In this document: positions 1-10,274 of the stretch, one piece after another | Numbering within the stretch: position 1 is the first letter of the stretch | Layout: the number at the start of each line of letters is the position of its first letter | Source of the DNA: Stutzerimonas kirkiae | GTDB taxonomy: Bacteria > Pseudomonadota > Gammaproteobacteria > Pseudomonadales > Pseudomonadaceae | DNA: 34,198 nt | Reading direction: 5' to 3' | Assembly: GCF_004327335.1 (NCBI RefSeq) | Contig: NZ_QJUO01000041.1 | Coordinates: forward strand, 1-34,198 | The notes under the pieces: generated by a model | What the model was told of the DNA's origin: nothing | The model's input: only the letters and a program-made list of their open reading frames with translations | The model's database searches: none | Made by a program: the position numbers and the translations under genes

Positions 1-80
1 TGATGCCGCTGACCATCCCCGACGCGCAACTGCAGAAGGGCCTGGCCATTCTGGCTGAGTGCTTCGACGAGCTGGCGTAG
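1..80 (+). CDS. C-terminal end of a class III aminotransferase (GabT-like), cut by window edge
   Basis: An open frame runs in from the left edge (reading from base 3) and stops at TAG 78-80. The last residues read MPLTIPDAQLQKGLAILAEC followed by FDELA. This closing pattern of a short proline/leucine strand, a charged helix and 'GLAIL..C' resembles the C-terminus of 4-aminobutyrate aminotransferases (GabT) and related PLP-dependent class III aminotransferases. Only about 25 residues are visible, with no active-site residue among them, so the substrate cannot be judged. The reading frame and the stop are certain; the family is an inference from the tail alone. It is convergent with the next minus-strand gene and shares the terminator at 228-264. 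Confidence 0.55.
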   Translation, partial: MPLTIPDAQLQKGLAILAECFDELA

Positions 81-103
81 AAGAGCGGCGGCAAGCTGGA
101 AGT

Positions 104-225
104 AAAGAGCCGATAAGAGCGCTGGAGGCTGGACGAAAAGGCAGAAAGCGCGTGGCAGGGTTTTGGTGCGGCCGCGCACGCTGTCCAGCCTCCAGCCTCC
201 AGCCTCCAGCCTCCAGCCTCCAGCC
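104..225. repeat. Palindromic dispersed repeat, copy 1, with six TCCAGCC heptamers
   Basis: The left arm (104-134) contains CGATAAGAGCGCTGGAGG, and GCTGGAGGCTGGAC at 121-134 is perfectly complementary to GTCCAGCCTCCAGC at 183-196. The right arm then continues as six exact TCCAGCC heptamers, 184-225. The interior (135-182) resembles that of copy 4 (shared GCAGAAAG, GGGTTTTGG and ACGCTGTCC blocks). It lies between the aminotransferase stop and the bidirectional terminator. Confidence 0.85.
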
Positions 226-227
226 AT

Positions 228-264
228 AAAAAAACGGCTGAAGACTTGTCTTCAGCCGTTTTTT
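228..264. terminator. Bidirectional Rho-independent terminator
   Basis: CGGCTGAAGAC (235-245) pairs with GTCTTCAGCCG (248-258), flanked by A7 at 228-234 and T6 at 259-264. It can therefore end the aminotransferase transcript on the plus strand and the hypothetical gene (stop 277) on the minus strand. Confidence 0.9.
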
Positions 265-276
265 ATAGGACGCCGA

Positions 277-618
277 TCAGTGCTTGATAGCGGCCAGCAT
301 GTAGTCCGGAAGCGGGTCGATGACGATCTGCTGGCCCTGGTAGCGAGCCTTGGCTTCTTCGCGGGTAAAGACGCCGTGCGGGGCGCGGCTGTCGTTATCC
401 AGGCGTTGACGGCCACGATAGTCGATGACGCAACCGTCGGCTTCTACCCAGAAGTGAGGGGAGACGACCTTGCCATCGAGTTCCAGTTTTCCGAGCATTG
501 CACGATACGGGATATGTTGCTTGGCGAGGCGGGTGACAACCAGACGGCTGATGGCGTCGGCGTCGGCCTTGCGGCTATCCAGATCATCGAGAAGGCTTTT
601 TAACTGGGGTTCGTTCAT
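277..618 (-). CDS. Conserved hypothetical protein, 113 aa
   Basis: The frame is open to 657, but I place the start at ATG 616-618 because GAGGACA lies about ten bases upstream and the preceding 13 codons look like untranslated leader. The 113-residue product begins MNEPQLKSLLDDLDSRKADA, a charged helical N-terminus, followed by a central beta-rich part with SPHFWVEADGCVIDYRGRQR. The motif 'H-x-W-V-E-x-D-G-x-V-I-D-Y-R' is reminiscent of small proteins annotated only as hypothetical in pseudomonads and loosely of transglutaminase-like folds. I do not see a complete catalytic triad. No signal peptide or membrane segment is seen. Transcription would end at the hairpin just downstream. The function is unknown; the gene itself is well supported by its coding-like composition and its own terminator. 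Confidence 0.75.
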   Translation of the reverse strand: MNEPQLKSLLDDLDSRKADADAISRLVVTRLAKQHIPYRAMLGKLELDGKVVSPHFWVEADGCVIDYRGRQRLDNDSRAPHGVFTREEAKARYQGQQIVIDPLPDYMLAAIKH

Positions 619-798
619 GGCTGCTGTCCTCGGTGGACGTGTCGTTGAGGGCTGCATTGTAGACTAAAGTCTAATGCGCTTGCACCTGCCGAACGTACTC
701 TCCGGGCGCCTTTCTTATACTTATTTCTTATGAGTCAATGTGTCGCAGCTATGAGCGGTGACTATGGAAATCCCTGGCGTTGCCGGGGGTTTCGGCCT

Positions 799-2067
799 TC
801 AGCGGCTCTGGCGCAGGCGTTCCAGCAGGGCCAGGCTGGCGTAACCGTCCGCGGGCCAGCCGAGTTGCTGCTGGTACTGGCGAATGGCACGACGTGTATT
901 GGCGCCGATGATTCCGTCGGCGGCCCCGGTGGCGAAGCCGAGGGCTTGCAGGCGTTCCTGCAGTTCCAAGCGCTGGGAGCGGCTCAGCGGCTGCTCGTCC
1001 TGCGGCCAGCCGGCCTGGACATGGCCGCGCCCATCGAAACGCTCGGACAGCAGGCCGATGGCCAGGGCATAGGCGCTGGAGTTGTTGTAGCGCAGGATAC
1101 TGCGGAAGTTGTCCAGCACCAGGAAGGCCGGGCCCTGGTGGCCGGCCGGCAGCAGCAGGCTGGCCTCGGTCTGTTCATCCAGGTTCGGCAGGTCGCTGAC
1201 GCCCAGTTGGCGCCATTGCGCCAGGGGCATGCGGGTGTCCATGTCGGCCAGGGCGTAGTCGAAGCGCTCCGCCAGGCGGACTTCCTTGCCCCAGGGCTGG
1301 CCGCGTTTCCAGCCCGATGCCTGCAGGTAGTGGGCCGCCGAAGCCAGGGCATCGGCGGTGCTGCCCCAGATGTCCCGCCGGCCGTCGCCGTCGAAGTCGA
1401 CGGCATGGGTGTTGTAGGTGGTCGGGATGAACTGGGTCTGGCCCATGGCGCCGGCCCAGGAGCCGCGCATCCGTTCGGGCTGGATGTCGCCATGCTGGAG
1501 GATTTCCAGCGCTGCCAGCAATTGGGCGCGGGCGAAGGCCGGGCGGCGGCCTTCATGGGCCAGGGTGGCCAGGGAGCGAATGACGGACTTGTTGCCCATG
1601 ATCTGGCCGAAGCTGCTTTCCAGGCCCCAGATGGCTACCAGCGCATTGCGGTCCACGGCGTAGCGCGCCTCGATGGCGTCGAGGGTCGTGGCATGCTGCC
1701 TGAGCAGGCTGCGGCCACTGTTGACTCGTTGCGGCGAGATGGCGCTTTCCAGGTATTGCCAGACCGGCCGGGTGAATTCGGGTTGGCTGCGGTCGGCCTC
1801 GATCACGCCTGGGTCGGGTTCCACCCCTCTGAAAGCCCGATCGAAGACTTGCGGCGAGATGCCCTGGGCCAATGCTTCGCTGCGAAAGCTTTCCCGCCAG
1901 TCGGCGAAACTCTGTGTCGTGCTGGAAGTCCCGCTGACGGGCAATGCCTGAGGCTGGGACAGGTTGCCGGGGTGTCGCGGTTCCGCGGCGCAGGCGACCA
2001 CCAGGCTCAGCCCCGAAGCGGCGACCAGGGTTCGAAGAAGGGCAGCGGGAATCACAGGAGAAGGCAT
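799..2067 (-). CDS. Lytic murein transglycosylase, MltB/SltB family, lipoprotein with peptidoglycan-binding domain
   Basis: 422 residues from ATG 2065-2067; an upstream in-frame GTG at 2106 would add 13 residues ahead of the signal peptide and is less likely. The N-terminus has a hydrophobic signal ending in lipobox VVAC (Cys26), so the product is predicted to be an outer-membrane lipoprotein facing the periplasm. Residues ~50-345 form an SLT_2/MltB catalytic domain; the motif AIWGLESSFGQIMG places the catalytic acid at Glu150. The C-terminal ~60 residues (LQERLQALGF...GIIGANTRRAIRQYQ) are a PG_binding_1 domain. The enzyme cleaves the MurNAc-GlcNAc bond to form 1,6-anhydroMurNAc ends during wall remodelling. 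From gene order this is probably the counterpart of the P. aeruginosa enzyme called SltB3, although I cannot verify that. It stands alone, 114 bp downstream of arfA. Confidence 0.92.
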   Translation of the reverse strand: MPSPVIPAALLRTLVAASGLSLVVACAAEPRHPGNLSQPQALPVSGTSSTTQSFADWRESFRSEALAQGISPQVFDRAFRGVEPDPGVIEADRSQPEFTRPVWQYLESAISPQRVNSGRSLLRQHATTLDAIEARYAVDRNALVAIWGLESSFGQIMGNKSVIRSLATLAHEGRRPAFARAQLLAALEILQHGDIQPERMRGSWAGAMGQTQFIPTTYNTHAVDFDGDGRRDIWGSTADALASAAHYLQASGWKRGQPWGKEVRLAERFDYALADMDTRMPLAQWRQLGVSDLPNLDEQTEASLLLPAGHQGPAFLVLDNFRSILRYNNSSAYALAIGLLSERFDGRGHVQAGWPQDEQPLSRSQRLELQERLQALGFATGAADGIIGANTRRAIRQYQQQLGWPADGYASLALLERLRQSR

Positions 2068-2181
2068 GCTCGCTCTCGATGGCTCGACGAGATGCGACCT
2101 TATCACGCTTTGCGCGGATTGGCTTTCAGGCAGCCGCCTCCGGCGACAGGTTGCAGGCAGCGCCGCGCGCCGTGCACGGTT

Positions 2182-2337
2182 TCAGGCCGCCAGAAAGAAC
2201 GAAGCCTCCCAGTTTTGCTGGGAGGCTTCGCGGCGGTAGCTGCCTTTGCCTTTGGCGGGTCGTTCCTGACGGCAGCGGAACAGCGGCTGGGCGGCGATGG
2301 ATTTGGCCCGGTTGGGGCGTTTGCTTTTCTTGGCCAT
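2182..2337 (-). CDS. arfA: ArfA, alternative ribosome-rescue factor A (51 aa)
   Basis: A 51-residue frame from ATG 2335-2337 to TGA 2182-2184. It begins MAKKSKRPNRAKSIAAQPLF and contains LFRCRQERPAKGKGSYRR and QQNWEASFFLAA. The blocks 'LFR-R', 'KGKGSY-R' and 'NWEAS' are the signature of ArfA, which enters ribosomes stalled on messages lacking a stop codon and recruits release factor RF2 when trans-translation by tmRNA is insufficient. The Lys/Arg-rich N-terminus fits ribosome binding. A perfect hairpin lies inside the coding region (2201-2229), so most transcripts should end before the stop codon. This is the known way arfA makes itself a tmRNA substrate, so that the protein accumulates only when tmRNA fails. 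GGAGGAGCCCC upstream of the ATG provides a strong ribosome site. Confidence 0.93.
   Translation of the reverse strand: MAKKSKRPNRAKSIAAQPLFRCRQERPAKGKGSYRREASQQNWEASFFLAA
2201..2229 (-). terminator. In-gene hairpin of arfA (terminator / RNase III type)
   Basis: GAAGCCTCCCAG (2201-2212) and CTGGGAGGCTTC (2218-2229) are a perfect 12-bp stem with a 5-nt loop, within codons ~37-47 of arfA and 17 bases before its stop. In the transcript the stem is followed by GUUCUUUC, only partly U-rich. Either intrinsic termination or RNase III cleavage could therefore create the non-stop message. Confidence 0.85.
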
Positions 2338-2398
2338 GGGGCTCCTCCTGCGGTGGTCTTGCGAAAGATAGAGTAATCAGGGCAACTGCGTCAGGCTA

Positions 2399-2496
2399 AA
2401 GCGCTTGAGGCTTGAGGAAAAATCGTTCATTCCCAGCCAGAAGTGAAAGCTTCTACGTCCAGCTATCCAGCCTCCAGCGCTTTTATCGGCTCTTTG
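2399..2496. repeat. Palindromic dispersed repeat, copy 2 (degenerate left arm)
   Basis: The right arm, ending in CCAGCCTCCAGCGCTTTTAT then CGGCTCTTT (2468-2495), is nearly the exact complement of the left arm of copy 1. The left arm (GCGCTTGAGGCTTGAGGAAA, 2401-2420) is diverged. It sits between holA (stop 2548) and arfA (start 2337). Confidence 0.7.
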
Positions 2497-2547
2497 AGCG
2501 CGTCCGATGGGTATTCATTCGCTTGCGGATTGTGGCTTGCAACTGCC

Positions 2548-3585
2548 TCAGTGCTCTTTCCTGAAAAGCCGCTGTCCCGCCAGCTTCAGGCTGAGGTCGG
2601 CGAGGCCGATCCAGGGATCGCCGGGCGCCTGTCCCTTGATCTGCTCGTCGATCTGCTGGGCTTCCTGCAGCAACTGGTTCCAGCGGGCGCTGCTGTGCCG
2701 TTGCAGCGCCTTGGACAACAATGGGCGGCGTTTGTCCCATACCGGTGGGCGTGCCTGGCTGAAGGCACGCTCGAGCGGCGTGCCCTGGGCATATTGATGG
2801 GCGAGGTTGGCCAGCAGGCGAATCTCCCTGGACAGCGCCCAGAGGATCACTGGCGCTTCCACGCCCTCGCCACGCAGGCCGTGCAGCATATGCAGGCTGT
2901 GCTGGGCCTGGCCATGCAGGGCTGCGTCGATCAGGCCGAAGACATCGTAGCGGGCGCTGTCGGCGACGGCGGCCTGTACGGTGTCCACCGTGATCTGCCC
3001 CTGGTCGGCGAGAAGCTTGAGTTTCTCGATCTCCTGGGCGGCGGCCAGCAGGTTGCCTTCGACACGGGCGGCGATCAGTTCGAGCGCTTCCTGGCTGGCC
3101 GACAGCCCCGACTGGGAAAGGCGCTGGCGTATCCACTGCGGAAGTTGCTGGGCGTCCACCGGCCAGACCTGGATGAACTGCGTCTGCTTGCCGTCGATCA
3201 GCGCCTTGGCCCATTTGCTCTTCTGGGTGTTGCCGTCGAGCTTGGGCAGGCTGATCAGCAGCAGCGTGTCCTCGGCCGGGCGCGCCAGGTACTCGAGCAG
3301 CGCGGCGGCCCCCTTGTCGCCGGGCTTGCCGTTGGGGATGCGCAGTTCCAGCAGGCGCTTCTGCGCGAACAGTGAGAGGCTGGCGCCGGCCTCGATCAGT
3401 TGTCCCCAGTCGAAGCCCGCTTCGGCATTGAACACCTGGCGCTCATCGTATCCCTGCTGGCGAGCGGCGCCGCGGATACTGTCGCAGGCTTCCTGGCACA
3501 GCAGATGCTCGTCACCGCAGACGATATAGACGGGGGCGAGCACCCCTTGCAGGTGTTTGCCGAGTTGCGCTGGAGGCAGTTTCAT
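2548..3585 (-). CDS. holA: DNA polymerase III delta subunit
   Basis: 345 residues from ATG 3583-3585, a normal HolA length (E. coli 343). The N-terminus MKLPPAQLGKHLQGVLAPVY then IVCGDEHLL is the typical delta start with the degenerate AAA+ 'GDE' segment. Further on, FAQKRLLELRIP, a lid region around GNLLAAAQEIEKLKLL, and the C-terminal collar domain (PPVWDKRRPLLSKALQRHSS) are all recognisable. The protein opens the beta sliding clamp inside the clamp-loader complex and loads it on primed DNA in the cytoplasm. It is followed closely by arfA after a repeat, and is preceded by lptE with a 39-bp gap containing a strong GC hairpin. The leuS-lptE-holA order is conserved in gamma-proteobacteria, which supports the assignment. 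Confidence 0.96.
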   Translation of the reverse strand: MKLPPAQLGKHLQGVLAPVYIVCGDEHLLCQEACDSIRGAARQQGYDERQVFNAEAGFDWGQLIEAGASLSLFAQKRLLELRIPNGKPGDKGAAALLEYLARPAEDTLLLISLPKLDGNTQKSKWAKALIDGKQTQFIQVWPVDAQQLPQWIRQRLSQSGLSASQEALELIAARVEGNLLAAAQEIEKLKLLADQGQITVDTVQAAVADSARYDVFGLIDAALHGQAQHSLHMLHGLRGEGVEAPVILWALSREIRLLANLAHQYAQGTPLERAFSQARPPVWDKRRPLLSKALQRHSSARWNQLLQEAQQIDEQIKGQAPGDPWIGLADLSLKLAGQRLFRKEH

Positions 3586-3598
3586 GGGCGAGGGTTCC

Positions 3599-3617
3599 GG
3601 GGGCCGCAGCGGCCCCC
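3599..3617 (-). other. Intercistronic GC hairpin between lptE and holA
   Basis: GGGGGCC (3599-3605) and GGCCCCC (3611-3617) form a 7-bp all-GC stem with a short loop, in the 39-bp spacer. No U-tract follows, so it may act as an mRNA stabiliser or attenuator rather than a full terminator. Confidence 0.5.
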
Positions 3618-3624
3618 GTGGGGA

Positions 3625-4215
3625 TCATTGCACAGGCGAGTGCAGCGGGGCGGCCTGTTCCTGGCCGGCCGCTTCCAGGGCCTGCCGTTCGGCGTGGGCC
3701 TTGTCTTCCGCGGCCCGTTGCAGGCGGTCGAGCTGAGCCGGGGTGATGCGTTGCAGGCGCAGGACCAACTGTTGCAACAGGTCGCGGCGGATTTCCTCAC
3801 GCAACTGGACGGCCTCCTGGGAGGAGCCGATCAGGTTGTTTTCATCGTGGACGTAGACCTTGCTCACATCGACGCTGTCGCTGAGCAGCAGCAGGTCCTG
3901 CGGGCCACGGAACTCGTAGTCGAGCCGGTTGGAAAGCTCGTACTCGGCGGTGCGCGCCGAGCCGCTGTAGCTGGCGGTACGCCGGCCTTCCTGTTCACGC
4001 AGCAGGTTCAGCGTATAGCGGGCGCCCGGGTGTACGCGCACGCCGTTGCTGCTGAGCAACTGTTCCAGTTGCTTGACGGTGTCGCCATAGTTGTTGCGTG
4101 CCTGCAGGTCGATCTCGCTCAGGGCGAAGTCGGCGTTGCCGGTGCCGCGCAGTTGGAAGCCGCAGCCGGTCAGCAGCAGTGCCAGGCCAAGCATCATCAG
4201 GTTGCGTTTGAGCAT
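3625..4215 (-). CDS. lptE: LPS-assembly lipoprotein LptE
   Basis: 196 residues from ATG 4213-4215. The signal peptide [20 protein letters not shown] has a lipobox LTGC with the lipidated Cys at position 18, followed by QLRGTG. This 'CGFxLRG' start is diagnostic of LptE (formerly RlpB). LptE forms the plug of the outer-membrane LptD barrel and helps insert lipopolysaccharide into the outer leaflet. The remainder carries the expected alternating beta-strand pattern (e.g. [20 protein letters not shown]) and a Gln/Glu/Ala-rich C-terminal helix longer than in E. coli, which is usual for pseudomonads. It lies between leuS (42 bp upstream, with a hairpin in the gap) and holA and is likely co-transcribed with both. 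Confidence 0.95.
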   Translation of the reverse strand: MLKRNLMMLGLALLLTGCGFQLRGTGNADFALSEIDLQARNNYGDTVKQLEQLLSSNGVRVHPGARYTLNLLREQEGRRTASYSGSARTAEYELSNRLDYEFRGPQDLLLLSDSVDVSKVYVHDENNLIGSSQEAVQLREEIRRDLLQQLVLRLQRITPAQLDRLQRAAEDKAHAERQALEAAGQEQAAPLHSPVQ

Positions 4216-4232
4216 TGTGTTATCCCCATCGA

Positions 4233-4253
4233 TGCCGGCGCCGGGCGCCGGCA
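4233..4253 (-). other. Intercistronic hairpin between leuS and lptE
   Basis: TGCCGGCGC (4233-4241) and GCGCCGGCA (4245-4253) form a perfect 9-bp stem with a 3-nt loop directly after the leuS stop. There is no poly-U tail, so it could stabilise the leuS message or partly attenuate reading into lptE-holA. Confidence 0.5.
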
Positions 4254-4257
4254 GGCG

Positions 4258-7075
<2,818 letters not shown>

Positions 7076-7177
7076 CGCGCGCGGTGCGTGGCCGCGCTTG
7101 TCTCCTGTGATGCAGGCCCTGCCTGGAACACTCTGGTCTACGCTTCAATTGCGGGGATGGGAGATGCGAGGTGAGTC

Positions 7178-7564
7178 ATGGCCAGTGAAGCCTGTGTCGA
7201 AGAGGGTTTGTACGAGCGTGTCCTGCAGCGGCTTGCCACGGCGCTGCAGGATGCCGGGGACGAGGGGACGGACGAGCGGGAACTCGAGATCCACGGGCTG
7301 ACCCCGGCGGAGTTCGAGTTGATCCGTGCCTATCTGCACAGGGATTCGCAATGGCTTTCGGGCTGGCACGCGGCGGCGCGGGAGCAGGCCCAGCAGGCGC
7401 ACAGCTTTGCCTTGAAGAAGCTGGCCATGCCGTTGGCCGTGCAGCAGACGTTGACATGCGCGCTGTGCAACAGCGATGTGCGCTGGCCCGTCAGCCCGGG
7501 GCCGGCGGTCTGTCCGGCATGCGGCTCGCAATTGCTGCGGGCCAGGCAGCGGCTGTGCGGTTGA
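7178..7564 (+). CDS. Zinc-ribbon protein, YbeL/DUF1451-like
   Basis: 128 residues from ATG 7178-7180, with GAGGTG just upstream. The N-terminal ~80 residues are predicted helical (ERVLQRLATALQDAG; LTPAEFELIRAYLHRD). The C-terminal part is a zinc ribbon: TCALC with Cys94 and Cys97, and CPACG with Cys112 and Cys115. The arrangement of helices followed by a terminal CxxC...CPxCG ribbon, and the position beside leuS, match E. coli YbeL (DUF1451), whose function is not established. It is divergent from leuS and followed 74 bp later by the DUF218 gene on the same strand, so the two probably form an operon. Zn binding is inferred from the cysteines. Confidence 0.8.
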   Translation: MASEACVEEGLYERVLQRLATALQDAGDEGTDERELEIHGLTPAEFELIRAYLHRDSQWLSGWHAAAREQAQQAHSFALKKLAMPLAVQQTLTCALCNSDVRWPVSPGPAVCPACGSQLLRARQRLCG

Positions 7565-7638
7565 TAGGCCGTGCGGCAAACGGCAAGCTGCCGGCCTGTG
7601 GATCGCGTTGAAGCGATTGGTCCGACTGGGAGCCCGCA

Positions 7639-8400
7639 ATGCCCATCCGTTATTTCTTCAAGCAATTGCTGCTGCCGCCTGGCGGTCTGCTGGTCCTGCT
7701 GCTGCTGGCCTGGTGGCTGCGGCGGCGTGCGCCGAGGCTTGCGGCCTGCTGCCTGGTGCTCGGCCTGGGTGGCTCGTGGCTGATGAGCCTGCCCGTGGTG
7801 GTGGAGTGGGGCGCCCGCCAGATCGAACGTGAGCCGGCGCTGGCCGAGGCGCAGTGGGGCGGGCTCGCGCAGCGTGCACAGGCGATCGTGGTGCTTGGCG
7901 CGGGCCGCGAGATGGCCGACCCGGCCTGGGGCGCCGACCAGCCCAGCCATATCGAACTCGAGCGCCTGCGCTATGCGGCGCGGCTGGCGCGGGCCAGCGG
8001 GTTGCCGCTGCTGATCAGTGGCGGGCTGCACTATGGCAAGCCGCCGAGCGAAGCACGTATCGGTGCCGAGGTGCTGGCGCGCGATATGAATATGGCGACC
8101 CGCTGGCTGGAGGAACGCAGTCGCACGACCTGGGAGAACGCCGTCTACAGCGCTGAAATGCTGCATGCCGAGGGGATTGGGCGGGTGGTGCTGGTGACTT
8201 CCGCCGCGCATATGCCGCGTTCGCGCTGGAGCTTCGAGCGCAATGGCCTGCAGGTGATCGCCGCGCCGGTGGGGTTCATGGGCGTAGCCAATGGCCGTCC
8301 CCTGGGCGGCTGGATGCCGGAAAGCAAGGCGATCTGGCAGAACGGCATGCTGCTCAACGAGGTGGCCGGGTTGATCGCCTACCCACTGTTCTATCGATAG
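7639..8400 (+). CDS. YdcF/ElyC family (DUF218) membrane-anchored envelope protein
   Basis: 253 residues from ATG 7639-7641 (GGGAG upstream). Two hydrophobic helices lie at about residues 9-26 and 36-55 (GGLLVLLLLAWWLRRRAPRL and AACCLVLGLGGSWLMSL). A DUF218 domain follows: AQAIVVLGAG, HIELERLRYAARLARASGLP, LLISGG, EERSRTTWENAVYSAEML, and VVLVTSAAHMPRSRWSFERN. The NTW/T-x-E-N and 'TSAxHMPRS' blocks are the family's hallmark. ElyC and SanA in E. coli, from this family, affect envelope integrity and peptidoglycan or lipid-carrier metabolism; the exact reaction is unsettled. The C-terminal domain probably lies in the periplasm. It is convergent with lnt, 183 bp away. Confidence 0.88.
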   Translation: MPIRYFFKQLLLPPGGLLVLLLLAWWLRRRAPRLAACCLVLGLGGSWLMSLPVVVEWGARQIEREPALAEAQWGGLAQRAQAIVVLGAGREMADPAWGADQPSHIELERLRYAARLARASGLPLLISGGLHYGKPPSEARIGAEVLARDMNMATRWLEERSRTTWENAVYSAEMLHAEGIGRVVLVTSAAHMPRSRWSFERNGLQVIAAPVGFMGVANGRPLGGWMPESKAIWQNGMLLNEVAGLIAYPLFYR

Positions 8401-8570
8401 GCCGGTCCGGGCTTGCTGCGGCGCGGGCCGCTTGTTCCTGGTGCTGGCGATGCCCCGCGGCATTGCCGGCGACCCGGTGTGGGGCCGGGCAGGCCAGTCG
8501 TACTGGCGCATGGATTCTTGCCTGCTGGGGCCGCCCGGTCATGCGCCGTGACGGCAGTGCCACGAGGGGA

Positions 8571-8589
8571 GGTTCGCTCGCTCCTACAG
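8571..8589 (-). repeat. REP-like half site overlapping the lnt stop
   Basis: On the minus strand this reads CTGTAGGAGCGAGCGAACC. The first part, TGTAGGAGCGAGC, is the familiar beginning of Pseudomonas REP sequences. The TAG inside it is the lnt stop codon. No paired inverse copy was seen nearby. Confidence 0.45.
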
Positions 8590-10110
8590 CGTGTGGCGGG
8601 CGGCCTTCGGTCTGCGCATCACGGCATGGGCCAGCAGTAGAGCGCACAGCAGTCCCAGCGGCCAGGAGCGCCAGCGCAGGAAGGGGGTCAGGCCCTGCAT
8701 CGGGGTGACTTCACCGTACAGCACGGCCTGTTCGAACTGGGGGGCCCGTTCGCTGATGCGGCCCTTGGGGTCGATCAGCACGGTGATACCGTTGTTGGTG
8801 GCGCGGATCATCCAGCGCCCGGCTTCCAGGGCGCGCATCTGAGCCATCTGCAAGTGTTGCAGGGGGCCGATGGAGCGCCCGAACCAGGCGTCGTTGCTGA
8901 CCGTCAGCAGCAGGTCGCTAGCGGCGGCGAGGCTGGCGGCGAAGTCCGGGTAGACGGCTTCGTAGCAGATATAGGGCGCTATGTTGTAGCCCTTGGCGAG
9001 CAGCGGTGGCTGGTCGGGCTGGCCACGGGCGAAGTCGGACATCGGCAGGTCGAAGAAGGCGATCAGCCCGCGCAGCAGCTCTTGTAACGGCACGTATTCA
9101 CCGAAGGGCACCAGCTTCTGCTTCAGGTAGGTGCGTTCGCCCAGGCCGAGGACCGTCAGGCCGTTGTAGTAGCGCATTTCGCCGCGTTGGTTCGGCTGGC
9201 GCAGCGGAAGCCCGGTGACCAGTGCCGCATCGCGCTGCCTGGCGAAGTCGTCGAGCAGGGCCAGGTAGCCGCTGGCCTGCTCCCTGAATACCGGGACGGC
9301 GGTTTCCGGCCAGACGATCAGGTCGCTGCGGCGGCTGGCGAAGCTCAGGTCGCGGTACAGCACCAGTTGCTGTTCCAGCTTGCGCGGGTCCCATTTCATG
9401 CTCTGTTCGATATTGCCCTGGATCGCGGCGACGCTCAGCGGTGCGCCCTTGGGCTCGGTCCAGGCGTACTGGCCGAGGGCCAGGCCCAGCAGCCAGGGCG
9501 CGAACAGCAGCGCCAGGCCGGCGATGGCGCCGCGCCTGGCGCGCAGCAGGCACGGCAGGTTGGCCAGCAGGGCGGCGCTGAGGGCGATGACGAAGGTCGG
9601 CAGCCACACGCCGCCGATCGGCGCGAGGCCGGCGAGCGGGCCATCCAGTTGGCTGTAGCCGACGTAGAGCCAGGGAAAGCCGGTGAGTATCCAGCCGCGC
9701 AGCATATCCAGTGCCAGCCAGAGGGCGGCGAAGGCCAGGGCGTCGGCCAGCGGCGCTTGCCCGCGGCGCAGCCATCCGCTCCAGAGCCAGCCGAGCAGGG
9801 CGAAGAACAGCGCCAGCCCGGCGACGAAGCCGAGGGTCAGCAGCCCGGCCAGGGCCGGCGATGCCGCGCCGAAGTCGTGGATGCTGACGTACACCCAACT
9901 GACGCCGGAGGCGAACAGCCCGAAACCGTAGAGCCAGCCGCGCCAGGCCGCCTGCCTTGGCGAAAGCTCGCGCAGGCAGTGGTAGAGCAGGGCGATCGAC
10001 AGCACGGCCAGCGGCCAGATATCGAACGGCGCCAGCGCCAGGGTGGTCAGCGCCCCGGCCAGCAGGGCGAGAAGATTGCCCGGCCAGCCGGGGCGGGTGA
10101 GTACGGACAT
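8584..10110 (-). CDS. lnt: Apolipoprotein N-acyltransferase
   Basis: 508 residues from ATG 10108-10110 (MSVLTRPGWPGNLLALLAGA), close to the 512 of E. coli. The first ~215 residues contain several membrane helices; a C-N hydrolase (nitrilase) domain follows in the periplasm, and a last helix lies near 487-500. The catalytic triad is visible: Glu269 in VWPETAVPVF, Lys330 in LKQKLVPFGEYVPL, and Cys380 in APYICYEAVYPD. The enzyme adds the third acyl chain to the N-terminal cysteine of lipoproteins in the inner membrane, so it acts on LptE and the transglycosylase encoded nearby. It is the last gene of the miaB-ybeZ-ybeY-corC-lnt chain, as in other gamma-proteobacteria, but here a repeat copy separates it from corC. 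The TAG stop lies in a REP-like motif. Confidence 0.96.
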   Translation of the reverse strand: MSVLTRPGWPGNLLALLAGALTTLALAPFDIWPLAVLSIALLYHCLRELSPRQAAWRGWLYGFGLFASGVSWVYVSIHDFGAASPALAGLLTLGFVAGLALFFALLGWLWSGWLRRGQAPLADALAFAALWLALDMLRGWILTGFPWLYVGYSQLDGPLAGLAPIGGVWLPTFVIALSAALLANLPCLLRARRGAIAGLALLFAPWLLGLALGQYAWTEPKGAPLSVAAIQGNIEQSMKWDPRKLEQQLVLYRDLSFASRRSDLIVWPETAVPVFREQASGYLALLDDFARQRDAALVTGLPLRQPNQRGEMRYYNGLTVLGLGERTYLKQKLVPFGEYVPLQELLRGLIAFFDLPMSDFARGQPDQPPLLAKGYNIAPYICYEAVYPDFAASLAAASDLLLTVSNDAWFGRSIGPLQHLQMAQMRALEAGRWMIRATNNGITVLIDPKGRISERAPQFEQAVLYGEVTPMQGLTPFLRWRSWPLGLLCALLLAHAVMRRPKAARHTL

Positions 10111-10138
10111 AGAGGGCCTTAAAACTGAAGAAGAGCGG

Positions 10139-10274
10139 AAGAGCCGATAAGAGCGCTGGGGGCTGGACGCAAAAAGCAGAAAGTGCTTGACCGGGTTTTG
10201 GCGCTGATGCGAACGCTGTCCAGCCTCCAGCCTCCAGCCTCCAGCCTCCAGCCTCCAGCCTCCAGCCTCCAGCC
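10139..10274. repeat. Palindromic dispersed repeat, copy 4, with eight TCCAGCC heptamers
   Basis: Left arm AGAGCCGATAAGAGCGCTGG from 10140, then GGGCTGGACGC. The right arm begins GTCCAGCC at 10218 and continues as eight exact TCCAGCC units, 10219-10274. The final base is also the last base of the corC TAG stop. The interior resembles copy 1. It lies inside the corC-lnt gap of a conserved operon. Confidence 0.87.

Noticed and set aside
184..225. Heptamer arrays as a CRISPR
   Set aside because: Units are 7 bp with no spacers, and no cas genes are present.
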